Source of the DNA: JALOAP01 sp964632355 | GTDB lineage: Bacteria; Chloroflexota; Dehalococcoidia; Tepidiformales; Tepidiformaceae | Direction: 5' to 3' | Length of the DNA: 64,000 nucleotides | Assembly (NCBI GenBank): GCA_964632355.1 | Contig: CAZWBW010000002.1 | Coordinates: 1 to 64,000, forward strand | Part shown: positions 41,968 through 51,590 of the stretch, piece by piece | How positions within the stretch are numbered: the stretch's first letter is position 1 | Layout: each line of letters opens with the position of its first letter | Notes under the pieces: generated by a model | What the model was told of the DNA's origin: nothing | The model's input: the letters and a program-made list of their open reading frames with translations, nothing else | Database searches by the model: none | Translations under genes and position numbers: made by a program

Positions 41968-43497
41968 TTATCGAGCGTATTCGGTCGCCCGCGTTTCACG
42001 GACGACAGTCACTTTGATCTGGCCGGGGTAATCCATCGTTTCTTCGATCTGCTTGCTCACGTCGCGCGCCAGCCGCATCGCCTCGAGATCGTCGATTTGC
42101 TCCGGCTTCACGATGATGCGCACTTCACGCCCGGCCTGGATAGCAAACGCCGACTCGACGCCCTTGTAGCCCTTGGCGATGCTCTCGAGCGTCTCCAGCC
42201 TCTTGATGTAGTTCTCGAGCGACTCCCGCCGGGCACCCGGGCGCCCGCCGCTGACCGCGTCGGCCATCATCACGATGATCGCCTCCACGGTCCGTGGCTC
42301 CACCTCTTCGTGGTGTGCCTCGATGGTATGCGCGATCGCCTCCTTCACCTTGTACCGGCGGGCGATCTCCGCACCGATGAGGGCGTGTGTGCCCTCCACC
42401 TCGTGGTCGACCGCCTTGCCGAGGTCGTGGAGGAAGCCGCCCGCGCGAGCCACATCGGCGTCCGCACCGATCTCCTGCGCGATCATCGCCGCGATGTGCG
42501 CCGTCTCGATCGAGTGGCGCATCACGTTCTGTCCGTAGCTCGTCCGGTACCGAAGCCGGCCGAACACCTTGAGCACTTCCGGATGCAGGTTCAGGACGCC
42601 CGCTTCGATAGCGGCCGCCTCGGCCGCTTCCATCATGGTCGTCTCGACCTCGCGCCGGGCTTTCGCCACGGCCTCCTCGATGCGCGTCGGGTGGATGCGG
42701 CCGTCCTGCACCAGGTTCGTGAGCGCCACGCGTGCGATCTCTCGCCGCACAGGGTCGAAGCAGCTCACGGTCACCGCGTCGGGCGTGTCGTCGATGATCA
42801 GGTCGACGCCCGTCGCGGCCTCGATGGCCCGGATGTTCCGGCCTTCGCGACCGATGATGCGGCCCTTCATCTCCTCGTTCGGAATCGGCACTACCGAGAC
42901 AGTCGTCTCGGCCGTCACTTCCGACGTGTACCGCTGGATGGCCGCGGCGAGGATCTTCCGGGCACGCTGCGCTGCGGTCGCCTCGACTTCCTTTTCCATT
43001 TCGCGCACGCGGCGGCCAGCCTCGTCGCGAATCTCCACGTCCACCGCGGCGAGAAGCTGTTGGCGAGCTTCTTCGACGCTCAGGTTGGCAATTCGTTCGA
43101 TTTCACGAAGCTGCTGCTGCCGGAGTTCCTCCGCTTCTGCGCGGAGCCGCTCGATCTCCTTTTCGCGTTCACGAAGCGCCGCGTCTCGCTTCTCCAGGTT
43201 CTCGGTCTTACGGTCGAGGCTCTCTTCTTTCTGCGCGAGCCGCTGCTCGATTCGGGTTACTTCCGCTCGACGTTCGCGTATTTCGTTCTCGAGTGTGTTC
43301 CGAAGCTGAAGAGTCTCCTCTTTCGCTTCAAGAAGCAGCTCTTTCTGCCGTGTTTCGGCCTCTGCAAGGATTCGGCTTGCCTGTTCCTCTGCTTGCTGCA
43401 GTGATATTCCAGCGGAGCGCTGGCGCACCAGGAGGGCGGCGCCTGCTCCAATGATCAATCCCGCAACGAGGCCGACGATAACGAGTATCGCCAGCAT
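41968..43497 (-). CDS. rny: Ribonuclease Y
   Basis: A 509-residue membrane-anchored endoribonuclease that starts mRNA decay. Residues 1-24 form a membrane anchor, about 30-190 a charged coiled coil, about 205-260 a KH domain (GRIIGREGRNIRAIEAATG), and the HD domain has RHSIETAHIA and GGFLHDLGKAVDHE with metal-binding His-Asp. The length is that of the family. It leads the rny-ymdB-PHP run. The strong periodicity of Glu and Arg in the coiled coil is normal for this protein. Confidence 0.96.
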   Translation of the reverse strand: MLAILVIVGLVAGLIIGAGAALLVRQRSAGISLQQAEEQASRILAEAETRQKELLLEAKEETLQLRNTLENEIRERRAEVTRIEQRLAQKEESLDRKTENLEKRDAALREREKEIERLRAEAEELRQQQLREIERIANLSVEEARQQLLAAVDVEIRDEAGRRVREMEKEVEATAAQRARKILAAAIQRYTSEVTAETTVSVVPIPNEEMKGRIIGREGRNIRAIEAATGVDLIIDDTPDAVTVSCFDPVRREIARVALTNLVQDGRIHPTRIEEAVAKARREVETTMMEAAEAAAIEAGVLNLHPEVLKVFGRLRYRTSYGQNVMRHSIETAHIAAMIAQEIGADADVARAGGFLHDLGKAVDHEVEGTHALIGAEIARRYKVKEAIAHTIEAHHEEVEPRTVEAIIVMMADAVSGGRPGARRESLENYIKRLETLESIAKGYKGVESAFAIQAGREVRIIVKPEQIDDLEAMRLARDVSKQIEETMDYPGQIKVTVVRETRATEYAR

Positions 43498-43626
43498 TGA
43501 TGTTCTCCAGAACCGTCATGAGAGACGACATAAGAATTATCCAGCCAGAAAAAACTGGTGGGGCTTGAGCGGATCGTACGCTCCCGCGATGCAGGCCGTC
43601 AAAAGGTTACTCGGACGCGAGTTACA

Positions 43627-44307
43627 TCACGCCAGCGCGTCTTCCTCGGCCGCCTTCACTTCCCCGCGTTCCACCAGTTCGGCCCAGACAGTGCGAAGTG
43701 CCTGGGTGATCACGTCGAAGTCGAACCCGCGCCGCCGCAGGAACCCACCGACCTTCTTGAGGAACGTGTCATAACTCTCGATCGCTGAACCGCGCGCCCG
43801 GCTCCGGGCGAGTTCCAGCGCCGTCTCGAGGTCGTCGACATCGCGCGTCACAAGATCGACAGACGCCGGGTCGATGCCCCGGCCCAGGAGTTCGTACCGC
43901 AAGAGCCGCCGTCCGCGCGGTGAGAGCCGCTTACGGTCCTCGACCCAGGCGCGCGCAAACTGCTCGTCGTCGAGGAGACCCGCTCGCCGGAGTCGCTCGA
44001 TCTCCTCGTCCACGATGCCCGCCGGGATGCCTCGCATGCTCAGCCGTGCGCGCATTTCCTTCTCGCTGCGTGCCCGGTGCGAAAGCAGGCGCAGCGCCGC
44101 TGCGTGGGCCTGCGCGCGCTGCTCGGCCAGTTCGAGTGCCTTCACCAATTCGTCCGTGAGGACGTCGCCCGAACGAACCCCCAGCTCATCGCACGCCTCG
44201 GCGCTGAACACCAGTTCGCGTCCATCGTCGATGACGAGCACACGCTGGCGCCCCTGGCGTGTCCCACGAATCTCAACAATCAGGCCTGGTTGGGGAGGTT
44301 CGTCCAT
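43627..44307 (-). CDS. recX: RecA modulator RecX
   Basis: A 226-residue regulatory protein that limits RecA filaments. It has an N-terminal beta-rich segment, then the three-helix repeats of RecX: ALRLLSHRARSEKEMRARLS near 70-89, LLDDEQFARAWVEDRKRL near 110-127 and GFLRRRGFDFDVITQAL near 190-206. Genes for RecX usually follow recA, as here (nine bases after the recA stop). Longer than E. coli RecX (166 residues), like other non-enterobacterial forms. Confidence 0.9.
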   Translation of the reverse strand: MDEPPQPGLIVEIRGTRQGRQRVLVIDDGRELVFSAEACDELGVRSGDVLTDELVKALELAEQRAQAHAAALRLLSHRARSEKEMRARLSMRGIPAGIVDEEIERLRRAGLLDDEQFARAWVEDRKRLSPRGRRLLRYELLGRGIDPASVDLVTRDVDDLETALELARSRARGSAIESYDTFLKKVGGFLRRRGFDFDVITQALRTVWAELVERGEVKAAEEDALA

Positions 44308-44316
44308 TTGATTGCG

Positions 44317-45369
<1,053 letters not shown>

Positions 45370-45425
45370 GCGTCACCGCCGTTGAGCTGCTGCGCTATTC
45401 TACCATTGCACTTCGCGCGCTTCGC

Positions 45426-45462
45426 ATGCTACAACGGCTCCCGGTATAGAACAACCGTTCTA
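45426..45462 (-). promoter_or_regulatory. recA promoter with LexA-type operator
   Basis: TAGAACAACCGTTCTA (45447-45462) has perfect six-base arms and fits GAAC-N4-GTTC, the operator of the Gram-positive/actinobacterial/Chloroflexi LexA type. On the minus strand TTGTTC (45454-45449) and TAGCAT (45431-45426) are 17 bases apart and form a good promoter, with the operator over the -35. On the plus strand TATAGA (45445-45450) could serve the VOC gene. Confidence 0.75.
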
Positions 45463-45491
45463 GGCCGCACCTTCCGCTAGAGGAGCTGAGC

Positions 45492-45902
45492 ATGCAAACC
45501 AGGCTCGGGCACATCCAGGTCAACGTCACGCCCGCCAACCTCCAGTTCTACCGTGACCTCATGTCTTTTCTCGGCTGGCAGACCATCTACGATGGCGAGT
45601 TCGGCATCGGTGTTATGGCCGAAGGTGAGCCGAGCGTCTGGTTTGTCGCAGCCGCAAACGGTGCGAAGAACGACTACGATGGCGTTGGCATGAACCACCT
45701 CGGCATCGATGCTAGCAGCCAGGCCGAGGTCGACCAGGTCGTCGAATACATTCAGCAGCGCGGCATCTCGCCCCTCTTTGAAACACCGCGTCACCGCCCC
45801 GACTTCGCACAGGACGAGAACTCTACCTACTACCAGGTGATGTTCGAATCCCCGGACCGTGTCCTCTTCGAAGTTGTGTACCGCGGCCCAAAGTCTGCCT
45901 AG
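45492..45902 (+). CDS. VOC/glyoxalase-fold protein
   Basis: A 136-residue vicinal-oxygen-chelate protein. LGHIQVNVTPANLQFYRDL near 5-23 and the pattern VGMNHLGIDASS near 70-81 give a possible His metal pair; a Glu near VLFEVVY near 128-134 may be the third ligand. Roles in this fold range from glyoxalase to dioxygenase and resistance protein, so no substrate is given. It diverges from recA across the LexA-type operator and may be damage-inducible. AGAGGAG gives the ribosome site. Confidence 0.75.
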   Translation: MQTRLGHIQVNVTPANLQFYRDLMSFLGWQTIYDGEFGIGVMAEGEPSVWFVAAANGAKNDYDGVGMNHLGIDASSQAEVDQVVEYIQQRGISPLFETPRHRPDFAQDENSTYYQVMFESPDRVLFEVVYRGPKSA

Positions 45903-45904
45903 CA

Positions 45905-45936
45905 CCCTTCTGTGCCGCGCCGCCGGGCACGAAGGG
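45905..45936 (+). terminator. Hairpin after the VOC gene
   Basis: CCCTTCTGTGCC pairs with GGGCACGAAGGG, with one bulge, a few bases after the stop codon. There is no T run. It lies in a 180-base gap that holds nothing else recognised. Confidence 0.4.
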
Positions 45937-46084
45937 ATGAGGTCCGGAAAGCCCCCTTCCGCACCGGTATAAGGCTTTCTCAGCGCCGCATAAGCGCTTG
46001 GCCATTGCCGCGCGCCGACCCGGCCATCCAGAATCGGCGGCGCGCTGGCAGGGCGACCAAACCCTGCCGCGCGCTGGAGGGCTC

Positions 46085-46960
46085 ATGACTCAGGCAGCGG
46101 ACGATCTCCGAGTGCAGGACGGCGTGCTTTGTGGCGGGCTCCGGCGGCCAATCAACCGGGCCCGGGACGTGAAAGGGAGCATCCACGACGACGAAACCGC
46201 CACGCGCCTCGGTATGCGCGGCGGCACGGTCGCGGGCTCCGTGCACATGGACCTCTTCGGCCCGCTCCTCCTCGAAACGTGGGGCGAACGCTGGTGGGAA
46301 CGGGGCACGCTCTCCCTCTACTTCGTCAACGCCACCACCGACCGTGAGCCCGTGAGGGCGTTCCTCCGGCTGCCTGAAGACCCACGCGCCGACTCCCAGG
46401 TGGATGTGTGGATCGAGCGCGAGGACGGGATGCGCGTGGCCGAAGGTACTGCTTCGGTGGGCAACTGCACCGAACCTACGGCCCTTCTCCGAAGGCCGCT
46501 CGACCGGTTCGATCCCGGGGAGCTGCGGATCCTCAAGGATGTTCGCCCCGGCGATCCCATCGCCCCCACCGAGGGGATGGTGACCTCCGAGACGGTCGCC
46601 GAACACCTGCAATACACGACCGACCCCCTCGAGATGTCAACCAGGTCGAAGTGGGGCCGTCCGGTGGTGCCGATCACCTGCTACATCCGCCTTCTCTATC
46701 AACAGGCAGCCGCTCCCCTTCGTAGCCGCATCAAAGACGTGGTGGGGCTCTTCGGCGCCATCGAAATTCGCAACATTAACGGCCCGCTGCTGGTCGACGA
46801 ACCCTACCGGCTCGGCGGCGAAGTCGTCGCCGTCGGGCAGAGCCCCAAGACCGAGTACTACTGGTACGAAACCTGGGCCGACGACCAGTCCGGCAAACGC
46901 GTGGCAGAGCACCGCATGCTTTCGCGGTTCATGAAGGCATCGAGCCCCCTGTACCAGTAA
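46085..46960 (+). CDS. MaoC-like double hot-dog protein
   Basis: A 291-residue protein with two hot-dog-like halves. TATRLGMRGGTVAGSVHMDLFGPLL near 38-62 follows the hydratase pattern (RxGxRGxxVxGxxHMD), and a second half begins near residue 140. The usual Asp/His catalytic pair is not clear, so it may bind rather than hydrate acyl-CoA. It leads the acyl-CoA cluster that runs to 50277. The ATG at 46085 has GCTGGAGGG upstream, which decides against earlier in-frame codons. Confidence 0.6.
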   Translation: MTQAADDLRVQDGVLCGGLRRPINRARDVKGSIHDDETATRLGMRGGTVAGSVHMDLFGPLLLETWGERWWERGTLSLYFVNATTDREPVRAFLRLPEDPRADSQVDVWIEREDGMRVAEGTASVGNCTEPTALLRRPLDRFDPGELRILKDVRPGDPIAPTEGMVTSETVAEHLQYTTDPLEMSTRSKWGRPVVPITCYIRLLYQQAAAPLRSRIKDVVGLFGAIEIRNINGPLLVDEPYRLGGEVVAVGQSPKTEYYWYETWADDQSGKRVAEHRMLSRFMKASSPLYQ

Positions 46961-47010
46961 CCCCTGGCCGAATTCGACCCAGGCACTGAAGCGATTCCGC
47001 AGGAGCACGG

Positions 47011-48192
47011 ATGAGATTCACCGATACACCCGAACTGGCGGAGTGGCGCGCCACCGTGCGCGCCTTCGTTCAAGAACACTGGAACGATCCCGACGACCAT
47101 GACCCCCTGGCCACCCACGGGCCGAACGCAAAGGGGTACGAAGTGCCGAGCGAGGTCACCCGCGCCTGGCTCGACAAACTGGCCGCCCGCGGCTGGATTG
47201 CACCTGCGTGGCCGAAGGAGTACGGCGGCGCAGGCCTCTCGGTGCTGGAGCAGTTCGTGCTGAACCAGGAGCTCCACGAAGCAGGGGCGCCCACAAGCCG
47301 CCCCATGATGAACCTCGTTGGGCCCACCATCATGATTCACGGCACCGACGAGCAGAAGGCGGAGCACCTGCCACCGCTCCTTCGCGGCGAAGTCCAGTGG
47401 TGCCAGGGGTTCAGCGAACCCGGCGCAGGCTCCGACCTGGCCAGCGTCCAGACCCGCGCCGTTCGCGACGGCGATGACTACGTCATCAACGGCCAGAAAA
47501 TCTGGACGTCCGGGGCGCATACGGCGCAGTGGATGTTCATGCTGGTCCGCACCGATCCGGACGCCCCCAAGCACCGTGGCATCTCATACCTGCTCGTCCC
47601 AATGGATTCGCCCGGCATCACCGTTCGCCCCCTGATCAATATGGCCGACGGACATGCCTTCAACGAGGTCTTTTTCGAGGATGTCCGCGTCCCCGTAAGG
47701 AACCGCGTTGGCGAGGAGAACCGGGGCTGGTACGTCGGCGCCACCACGCTCGACTTCGAACGCTCCAACATCTCCCGACCTATCCAGGCCCGGAAGACCC
47801 TTCGTCGCCTCTGCGCCTTCATCCGAGAGCGTGCCAGCCGCAACCCCGTTCCCGATGCGCATCGCATGGAAATCGCCGATCGCGCGGTCGAGACGGCAGT
47901 CTGTGAATTGCTCTCGTACTCGGTCGTCTCCATCCAGGCCGAGGGCCGGGTGCCGAACATGGAGGCCTCGATGTGCAAGATGTTCGGCTCCGAACTGGTG
48001 CAGCGCGTCGCGCGGACGGAGATGCAGGTGACCGGCATGGCCGGCCAGCTCCGGGCCCACCCGCGGCTCGAGGAGCACGGGCTGAGCCCCGCGATGGCAT
48101 ATCTGAGTGTCATCCCTGCTACCATCGCCGCCGGTTCGAGCGAGATTCAGCGCAACATCATCGCGACCCGCGGGCTCGGCCTGCCGCGCTAG
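47011..48192 (+). CDS. Acyl-CoA dehydrogenase
   Basis: A 393-residue FAD enzyme oxidising acyl-CoA to enoyl-CoA. WCQGFSEPGAGSDLASVQTRA near 130-150 (FAD and substrate site), GQKIWTSGAHTAQW and the C-terminal GSSEIQRNIIATRGLGLPR are the family signatures. The catalytic Glu lies in the middle or C-terminal part but was not placed by eye. The form resembles the actinobacterial FadE-like proteins of terpenoid and steroid degradation. The enoyl-CoA hydratase follows 20 bases later. Confidence 0.9.
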   Translation: MRFTDTPELAEWRATVRAFVQEHWNDPDDHDPLATHGPNAKGYEVPSEVTRAWLDKLAARGWIAPAWPKEYGGAGLSVLEQFVLNQELHEAGAPTSRPMMNLVGPTIMIHGTDEQKAEHLPPLLRGEVQWCQGFSEPGAGSDLASVQTRAVRDGDDYVINGQKIWTSGAHTAQWMFMLVRTDPDAPKHRGISYLLVPMDSPGITVRPLINMADGHAFNEVFFEDVRVPVRNRVGEENRGWYVGATTLDFERSNISRPIQARKTLRRLCAFIRERASRNPVPDAHRMEIADRAVETAVCELLSYSVVSIQAEGRVPNMEASMCKMFGSELVQRVARTEMQVTGMAGQLRAHPRLEEHGLSPAMAYLSVIPATIAAGSSEIQRNIIATRGLGLPR

Positions 48193-48212
48193 CGACGGAA
48201 GGAGTTCGGTCC

Positions 48213-48995
48213 ATGAGCTACGAGTTCATCCTTGTGGAGCGCCAGGGCGATATCGGCATCGTCACGCTGAACCGCCCAGAACGCATGAACGCCATGACCT
48301 CCGAGATGTCGCAGGAGTACAACGATGCCGTCGCTGAGCTGAACGACGACCCCAGCATCGGCGCCATCGTCATCACCGGTGCGGGCCGCGCGTTCTGCGC
48401 CGGGGTCGACATCTCTCGCTTCGAAGACAACGTTCGCGAAAAGGACGGCGAGACGGTCGTGCGGCCACAGCCGCGCTTCAACTGGGTGGAGTACGTGCGC
48501 CAGGCAAAGCCCATCGTCGTCGCTATCAACGGCGCATGCATCGGGGCAGGGCTCACGCGCGTGCTTGCCTGCGACGCCCGCATCGCATCGGAGAAGGCGA
48601 CGTTCTCGATGCGCTTCGTCCGTGTTGGCATCGTGCCCGAACTCGGCAGCACGCAACTCCTCGCACAGGTCGTCGGGCTGCAGAACGCCGTGGATCTCTC
48701 GCTTTCCGGGCGCACCATCGATGCTCACGAGGCGGAACGGATCGGTCTCGTGCTCAAGACGGTGCCCCACGACGAACTCATGCCCAGCGCCCTTGCGCTC
48801 GCCCGCGAGTACGCGTCTATCGGCCCCGAATGTCTGCTCGAAACCAAGCGCCTCATCTACGCAAACTGCGTCGAACAGGACATCTCGCTCGTGATGAAGC
48901 GCGAGGGCGAAGCGCTCGCCCGGCGGAGAGGCTCGGCGGAGCAGCGTGAGGCGGTGCTGGCGTTCCGCGAGAAACGCGAGCCAAAGTTCCGCTAG
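48213..48995 (+). CDS. Enoyl-CoA hydratase/isomerase family protein
   Basis: A 260-residue crotonase-fold protein. IVTLNRPERMNAMTSEM, the oxyanion motif GAGRAFCAGVDI, INGACIGAGLTRVLACDARIA and RFVRVGIVPELGSTQLL are present. It resembles the protein at 27882 in the PELGST region. With the dehydrogenase upstream and the CoA-transferase downstream it forms a degradation module. ATG 48213 follows GGAAGGAG by eight bases. Hydration and isomerisation cannot be told apart by sequence alone. Confidence 0.88.
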   Translation: MSYEFILVERQGDIGIVTLNRPERMNAMTSEMSQEYNDAVAELNDDPSIGAIVITGAGRAFCAGVDISRFEDNVREKDGETVVRPQPRFNWVEYVRQAKPIVVAINGACIGAGLTRVLACDARIASEKATFSMRFVRVGIVPELGSTQLLAQVVGLQNAVDLSLSGRTIDAHEAERIGLVLKTVPHDELMPSALALAREYASIGPECLLETKRLIYANCVEQDISLVMKREGEALARRRGSAEQREAVLAFREKREPKFR

Positions 48996-49011
48996 CCCCG
49001 ACGCGGCGAAA

Positions 49012-50277
49012 ATGAGCACCGGGCCGCTTGCTGGTGTCCGCGTCCTCGACCTCACGCAGGTCATTGCGGGTCCGCTGGGCTGCATGCTGCTTTCGGACCT
49101 CGGGGCCGAGGTGATCAAGGTCGAGCCGCCTGGCGGAGAACCGTGGCGCCTGACCTCACAGTTCTTGCCGGGCGAGTCCAAGCCCTACCAGTCGCTCAAC
49201 CGCGGGAAGCGCTCAGTGGTGCTCGACCTGGCACGCCCCGAGTGCCGTGAGGTCATTCGGCGCCTCGTTCGAACCTGCGACGTCGTCGTGATCAACAGCC
49301 GCCCGGATGTGGCGGCCCGGCTGGGTGTCGACTACGAGACGCTGCGAGCCGAGCGGCCTGACCTCATCTACGTCGATAGCACCGCATTTGGGAGGGAAGG
49401 GCCGTGGGCACACCGCCCGGGCTATGACATCGTGGCGCAGGCGGCTTCCGGGCTGCTGATGCACCGGATGTCGGTAGACGAACGCGGCGTGCCCGCGCTC
49501 GGTGGCGCGCCAGCCCCGGCGGACATCGCGACCGGCTATGCGATCGCCCTTGGCGTTTGCGCCGCCCTGCTCCATCGGAACGCAACGGGCCGCGGCCAGT
49601 TGATCGAAACCTCGCTCCTCGTGAACGCGCTCATGATCCAGGGGTCGCAATTCATGTCGGTCCCCGTGGCCGATGGTGAGGAACGCGCCGCGTTCCTCGC
49701 CGACCTCCAGCAGTCGCGCGCGAGCGGCGAACCCTTCGACGCCTTCGTTCAGCGGCGTCGCGCAATGAAGCCAGCGGTCGTGGGCGCCGGCGTGTACTAC
49801 CGCGCCTACAAAACCGCTAACGGGGCGCTGGCCGTCGGCTGCCTCTCGCCCTCAACCCGCGACCGCTTTCGCAAAGCGATCGGCGCGGGCGACCTCCTTG
49901 TGGAAGGCGAAACGCAGGTCGAAGAGGAACGGATTGCCGCTGTCGAGCGAATCCTCGCAGGACGAACGACCGAGCAGTGGATGGAGATCTTCGACGCGAA
50001 TGGCGTGCCTGCGAGCCCCGTCCGCTTCGTCGAAGAGTTGATCGACGACCCGCAGGTGGTCGCGAACGGCTATGTGGTCGAACTCGATCACGACCTCACG
50101 GGGCCACAGACCATGGTCGCGCCGCCCTGGAAGATGAGCGACAGCCCGCCTGCGCCACAGGGTGCCGCTCCCCCGCTCGGCCGCGACACTCGAGATGTAC
50201 TCCTGCAACTCGGGTTCAGCGAGGCCGAGATTCGCGCCCTGGCCGAGAGGGGAGCCATTGGTCTCATGGATACCTGA
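49012..50277 (+). CDS. Class III (CaiB/BaiF) CoA-transferase
   Basis: A 421-residue family III CoA-transferase that moves CoA between carboxylic acids. LAGVRVLDLTQVIAGPLGCMLLSDLGAEVIKVEPP near the N-terminus (core VLDLTQVIAGPLGCMLL), NRGKRSVVLDL and the nucleophile Asp171 in GAPAPADIATG are visible. The long insert near 220-260 is acidic and may be a loop. It probably activates the carboxylic acid before the dehydrogenase acts. ATG 49012 is 16 bases after the hydratase stop; no strong ribosome site, so translation is probably coupled. Confidence 0.88.
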   Translation: MSTGPLAGVRVLDLTQVIAGPLGCMLLSDLGAEVIKVEPPGGEPWRLTSQFLPGESKPYQSLNRGKRSVVLDLARPECREVIRRLVRTCDVVVINSRPDVAARLGVDYETLRAERPDLIYVDSTAFGREGPWAHRPGYDIVAQAASGLLMHRMSVDERGVPALGGAPAPADIATGYAIALGVCAALLHRNATGRGQLIETSLLVNALMIQGSQFMSVPVADGEERAAFLADLQQSRASGEPFDAFVQRRRAMKPAVVGAGVYYRAYKTANGALAVGCLSPSTRDRFRKAIGAGDLLVEGETQVEEERIAAVERILAGRTTEQWMEIFDANGVPASPVRFVEELIDDPQVVANGYVVELDHDLTGPQTMVAPPWKMSDSPPAPQGAAPPLGRDTRDVLLQLGFSEAEIRALAERGAIGLMDT

Positions 50278-50479
50278 AGCGCCGGCCGCGCCGCCGCCTC
50301 CGGCTCCCCAACGCTCGCGGGGAGATGTGCCCGAGGGCAATCTTCACAGCGCACAGTGGTCGTGCCATACTCCGGCCGCACTAACGCGAGCATGGCACAC
50401 GCGTGTCTCGCGTTTCCTCCCCCAAAACATGACCTGGATGAACCGGTGTGAGTCACCGGCCTGTTGGAGGGCGCGCGGC

Positions 50480-51400
50480 TTGAATTTCGACCGATTGCGG
50501 ACGTTTCGGCTGGTGGTTGAACTCGAGAGTTTCAGTCGAGCGGCAGAGGAACTGTTCCTGAGCCAGCCTGCCGTCTCGCTCCAGATCCGGCAGCTCGAGC
50601 GTCAGTTGGGTGTACGCCTGATCGATCGCGGAAACGGCCGGATCAAGCCCACGCCCGCCGGCGAGGTGGTGCTCGAGTTCGCGCGTCACGTAGAGGATGA
50701 GCGAACGAGCCTTCTGCAGCGCCTGGCACGCCTCGAATCGGGGCAACTCCTCGTCACCATCGCGTGCTCGGCAACCTCCGCGTCACGCTTCATCCCGCTC
50801 GTGATGTCGGAGTTGCGGCGCCGTGCCCCCGAGATCCATGTGCGCGTCATGATCGTCCCTCCCGACGAGGCAGCCGCGCGCCTGCAGCGAGGCGAAGTCG
50901 ACCTCATCCTGACCACCGAAGCCTTCCTCTCCGACCGCATCGAGGGCACGCCGTACTCCACGGCGCGCCTGTTCCTTGTCGGCCCGCCCACGCATCCGCT
51001 CGCAAAGAAGGTCAGGGTCAAGCCCGAAGAACTCGCGGACTACCCGTTCGCGTTGCTACCGCCTCCGTGGTCGGTCCAGGCCCGCGTACGGGACTGGGCG
51101 GCGAACCAGGGCATCGAACTCAAGGTCGTGATGGAGATCGGCACCTACGACAGCCTGATCGAGACAGCTCGCAAGGGACTGGCCCTCTCGGTCGTCGCTG
51201 AAACGGCAGTGGCCGAGGAGGTGGCCCGGGGCGCGCTCGCCGTCATTCGGACGCCAGGGATGCCCATCGAATACCCGATCTTCCTGGCGCACCGGTCGGA
51301 GCCGCTCCCGCCCCACGTCGCCGCAGTCAAAGCAATCGTGCTCGAGCGGAAGCTCTCGCAGCGCCTGCCCCGGCTCGCCCCATCGGTAATCTCCGCGTAG
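50480..51400 (+). CDS. LysR-type transcription regulator
   Basis: A 306-residue regulator. The N-terminal helix-turn-helix reads FDRLRTFRLVVELESFSRAA, ELFLSQPAVSLQIRQLERQLG and RGNGRIKPTPAG (typical LysR), and residues about 90-300 are the co-inducer domain. The TTG at 50480 is chosen because the HTH begins there (LNFDRL) and TTGGAGGG lies upstream; an ATG at 50429 is further out. Such regulators sense a pathway intermediate and act on the neighbouring operons. The 200 bases before it hold no other feature. Confidence 0.82.
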   Translation: MNFDRLRTFRLVVELESFSRAAEELFLSQPAVSLQIRQLERQLGVRLIDRGNGRIKPTPAGEVVLEFARHVEDERTSLLQRLARLESGQLLVTIACSATSASRFIPLVMSELRRRAPEIHVRVMIVPPDEAAARLQRGEVDLILTTEAFLSDRIEGTPYSTARLFLVGPPTHPLAKKVRVKPEELADYPFALLPPPWSVQARVRDWAANQGIELKVVMEIGTYDSLIETARKGLALSVVAETAVAEEVARGALAVIRTPGMPIEYPIFLAHRSEPLPPHVAAVKAIVLERKLSQRLPRLAPSVISA

Positions 51401-51531
51401 TTTCCCCGGTTCCACCGTGGGCGAATGTCCCGCCGATTGCGTTGTCTTATGGCCCCGGTTATAGCCCTGTGCCCACCGTGGCGGGCGTGCTACTTCTTAG
51501 CGGCGCCCCGGAACGAGGCAGCGTTTCCCGG

Positions 51532-51553
51532 GAGAGCACGCGGGTGTGCTCTC
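51532..51553 (+). other. Hairpin in the leader of the ABC transporter operon
   Basis: GAGAGCAC and GTGCTCTC pair around a six-base loop. TTGCGT (51437-51442) and TTATAG (51459-51464), 16 bases apart, could be the promoter upstream. The hairpin ends 37 bases before the GTG of the binding protein and may be an attenuator or a stability element. Confidence 0.3.
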
Positions 51554-51590
51554 TCTGCCTGTTGTTGCCCGGGGCGAAGGAGGGATCGCA

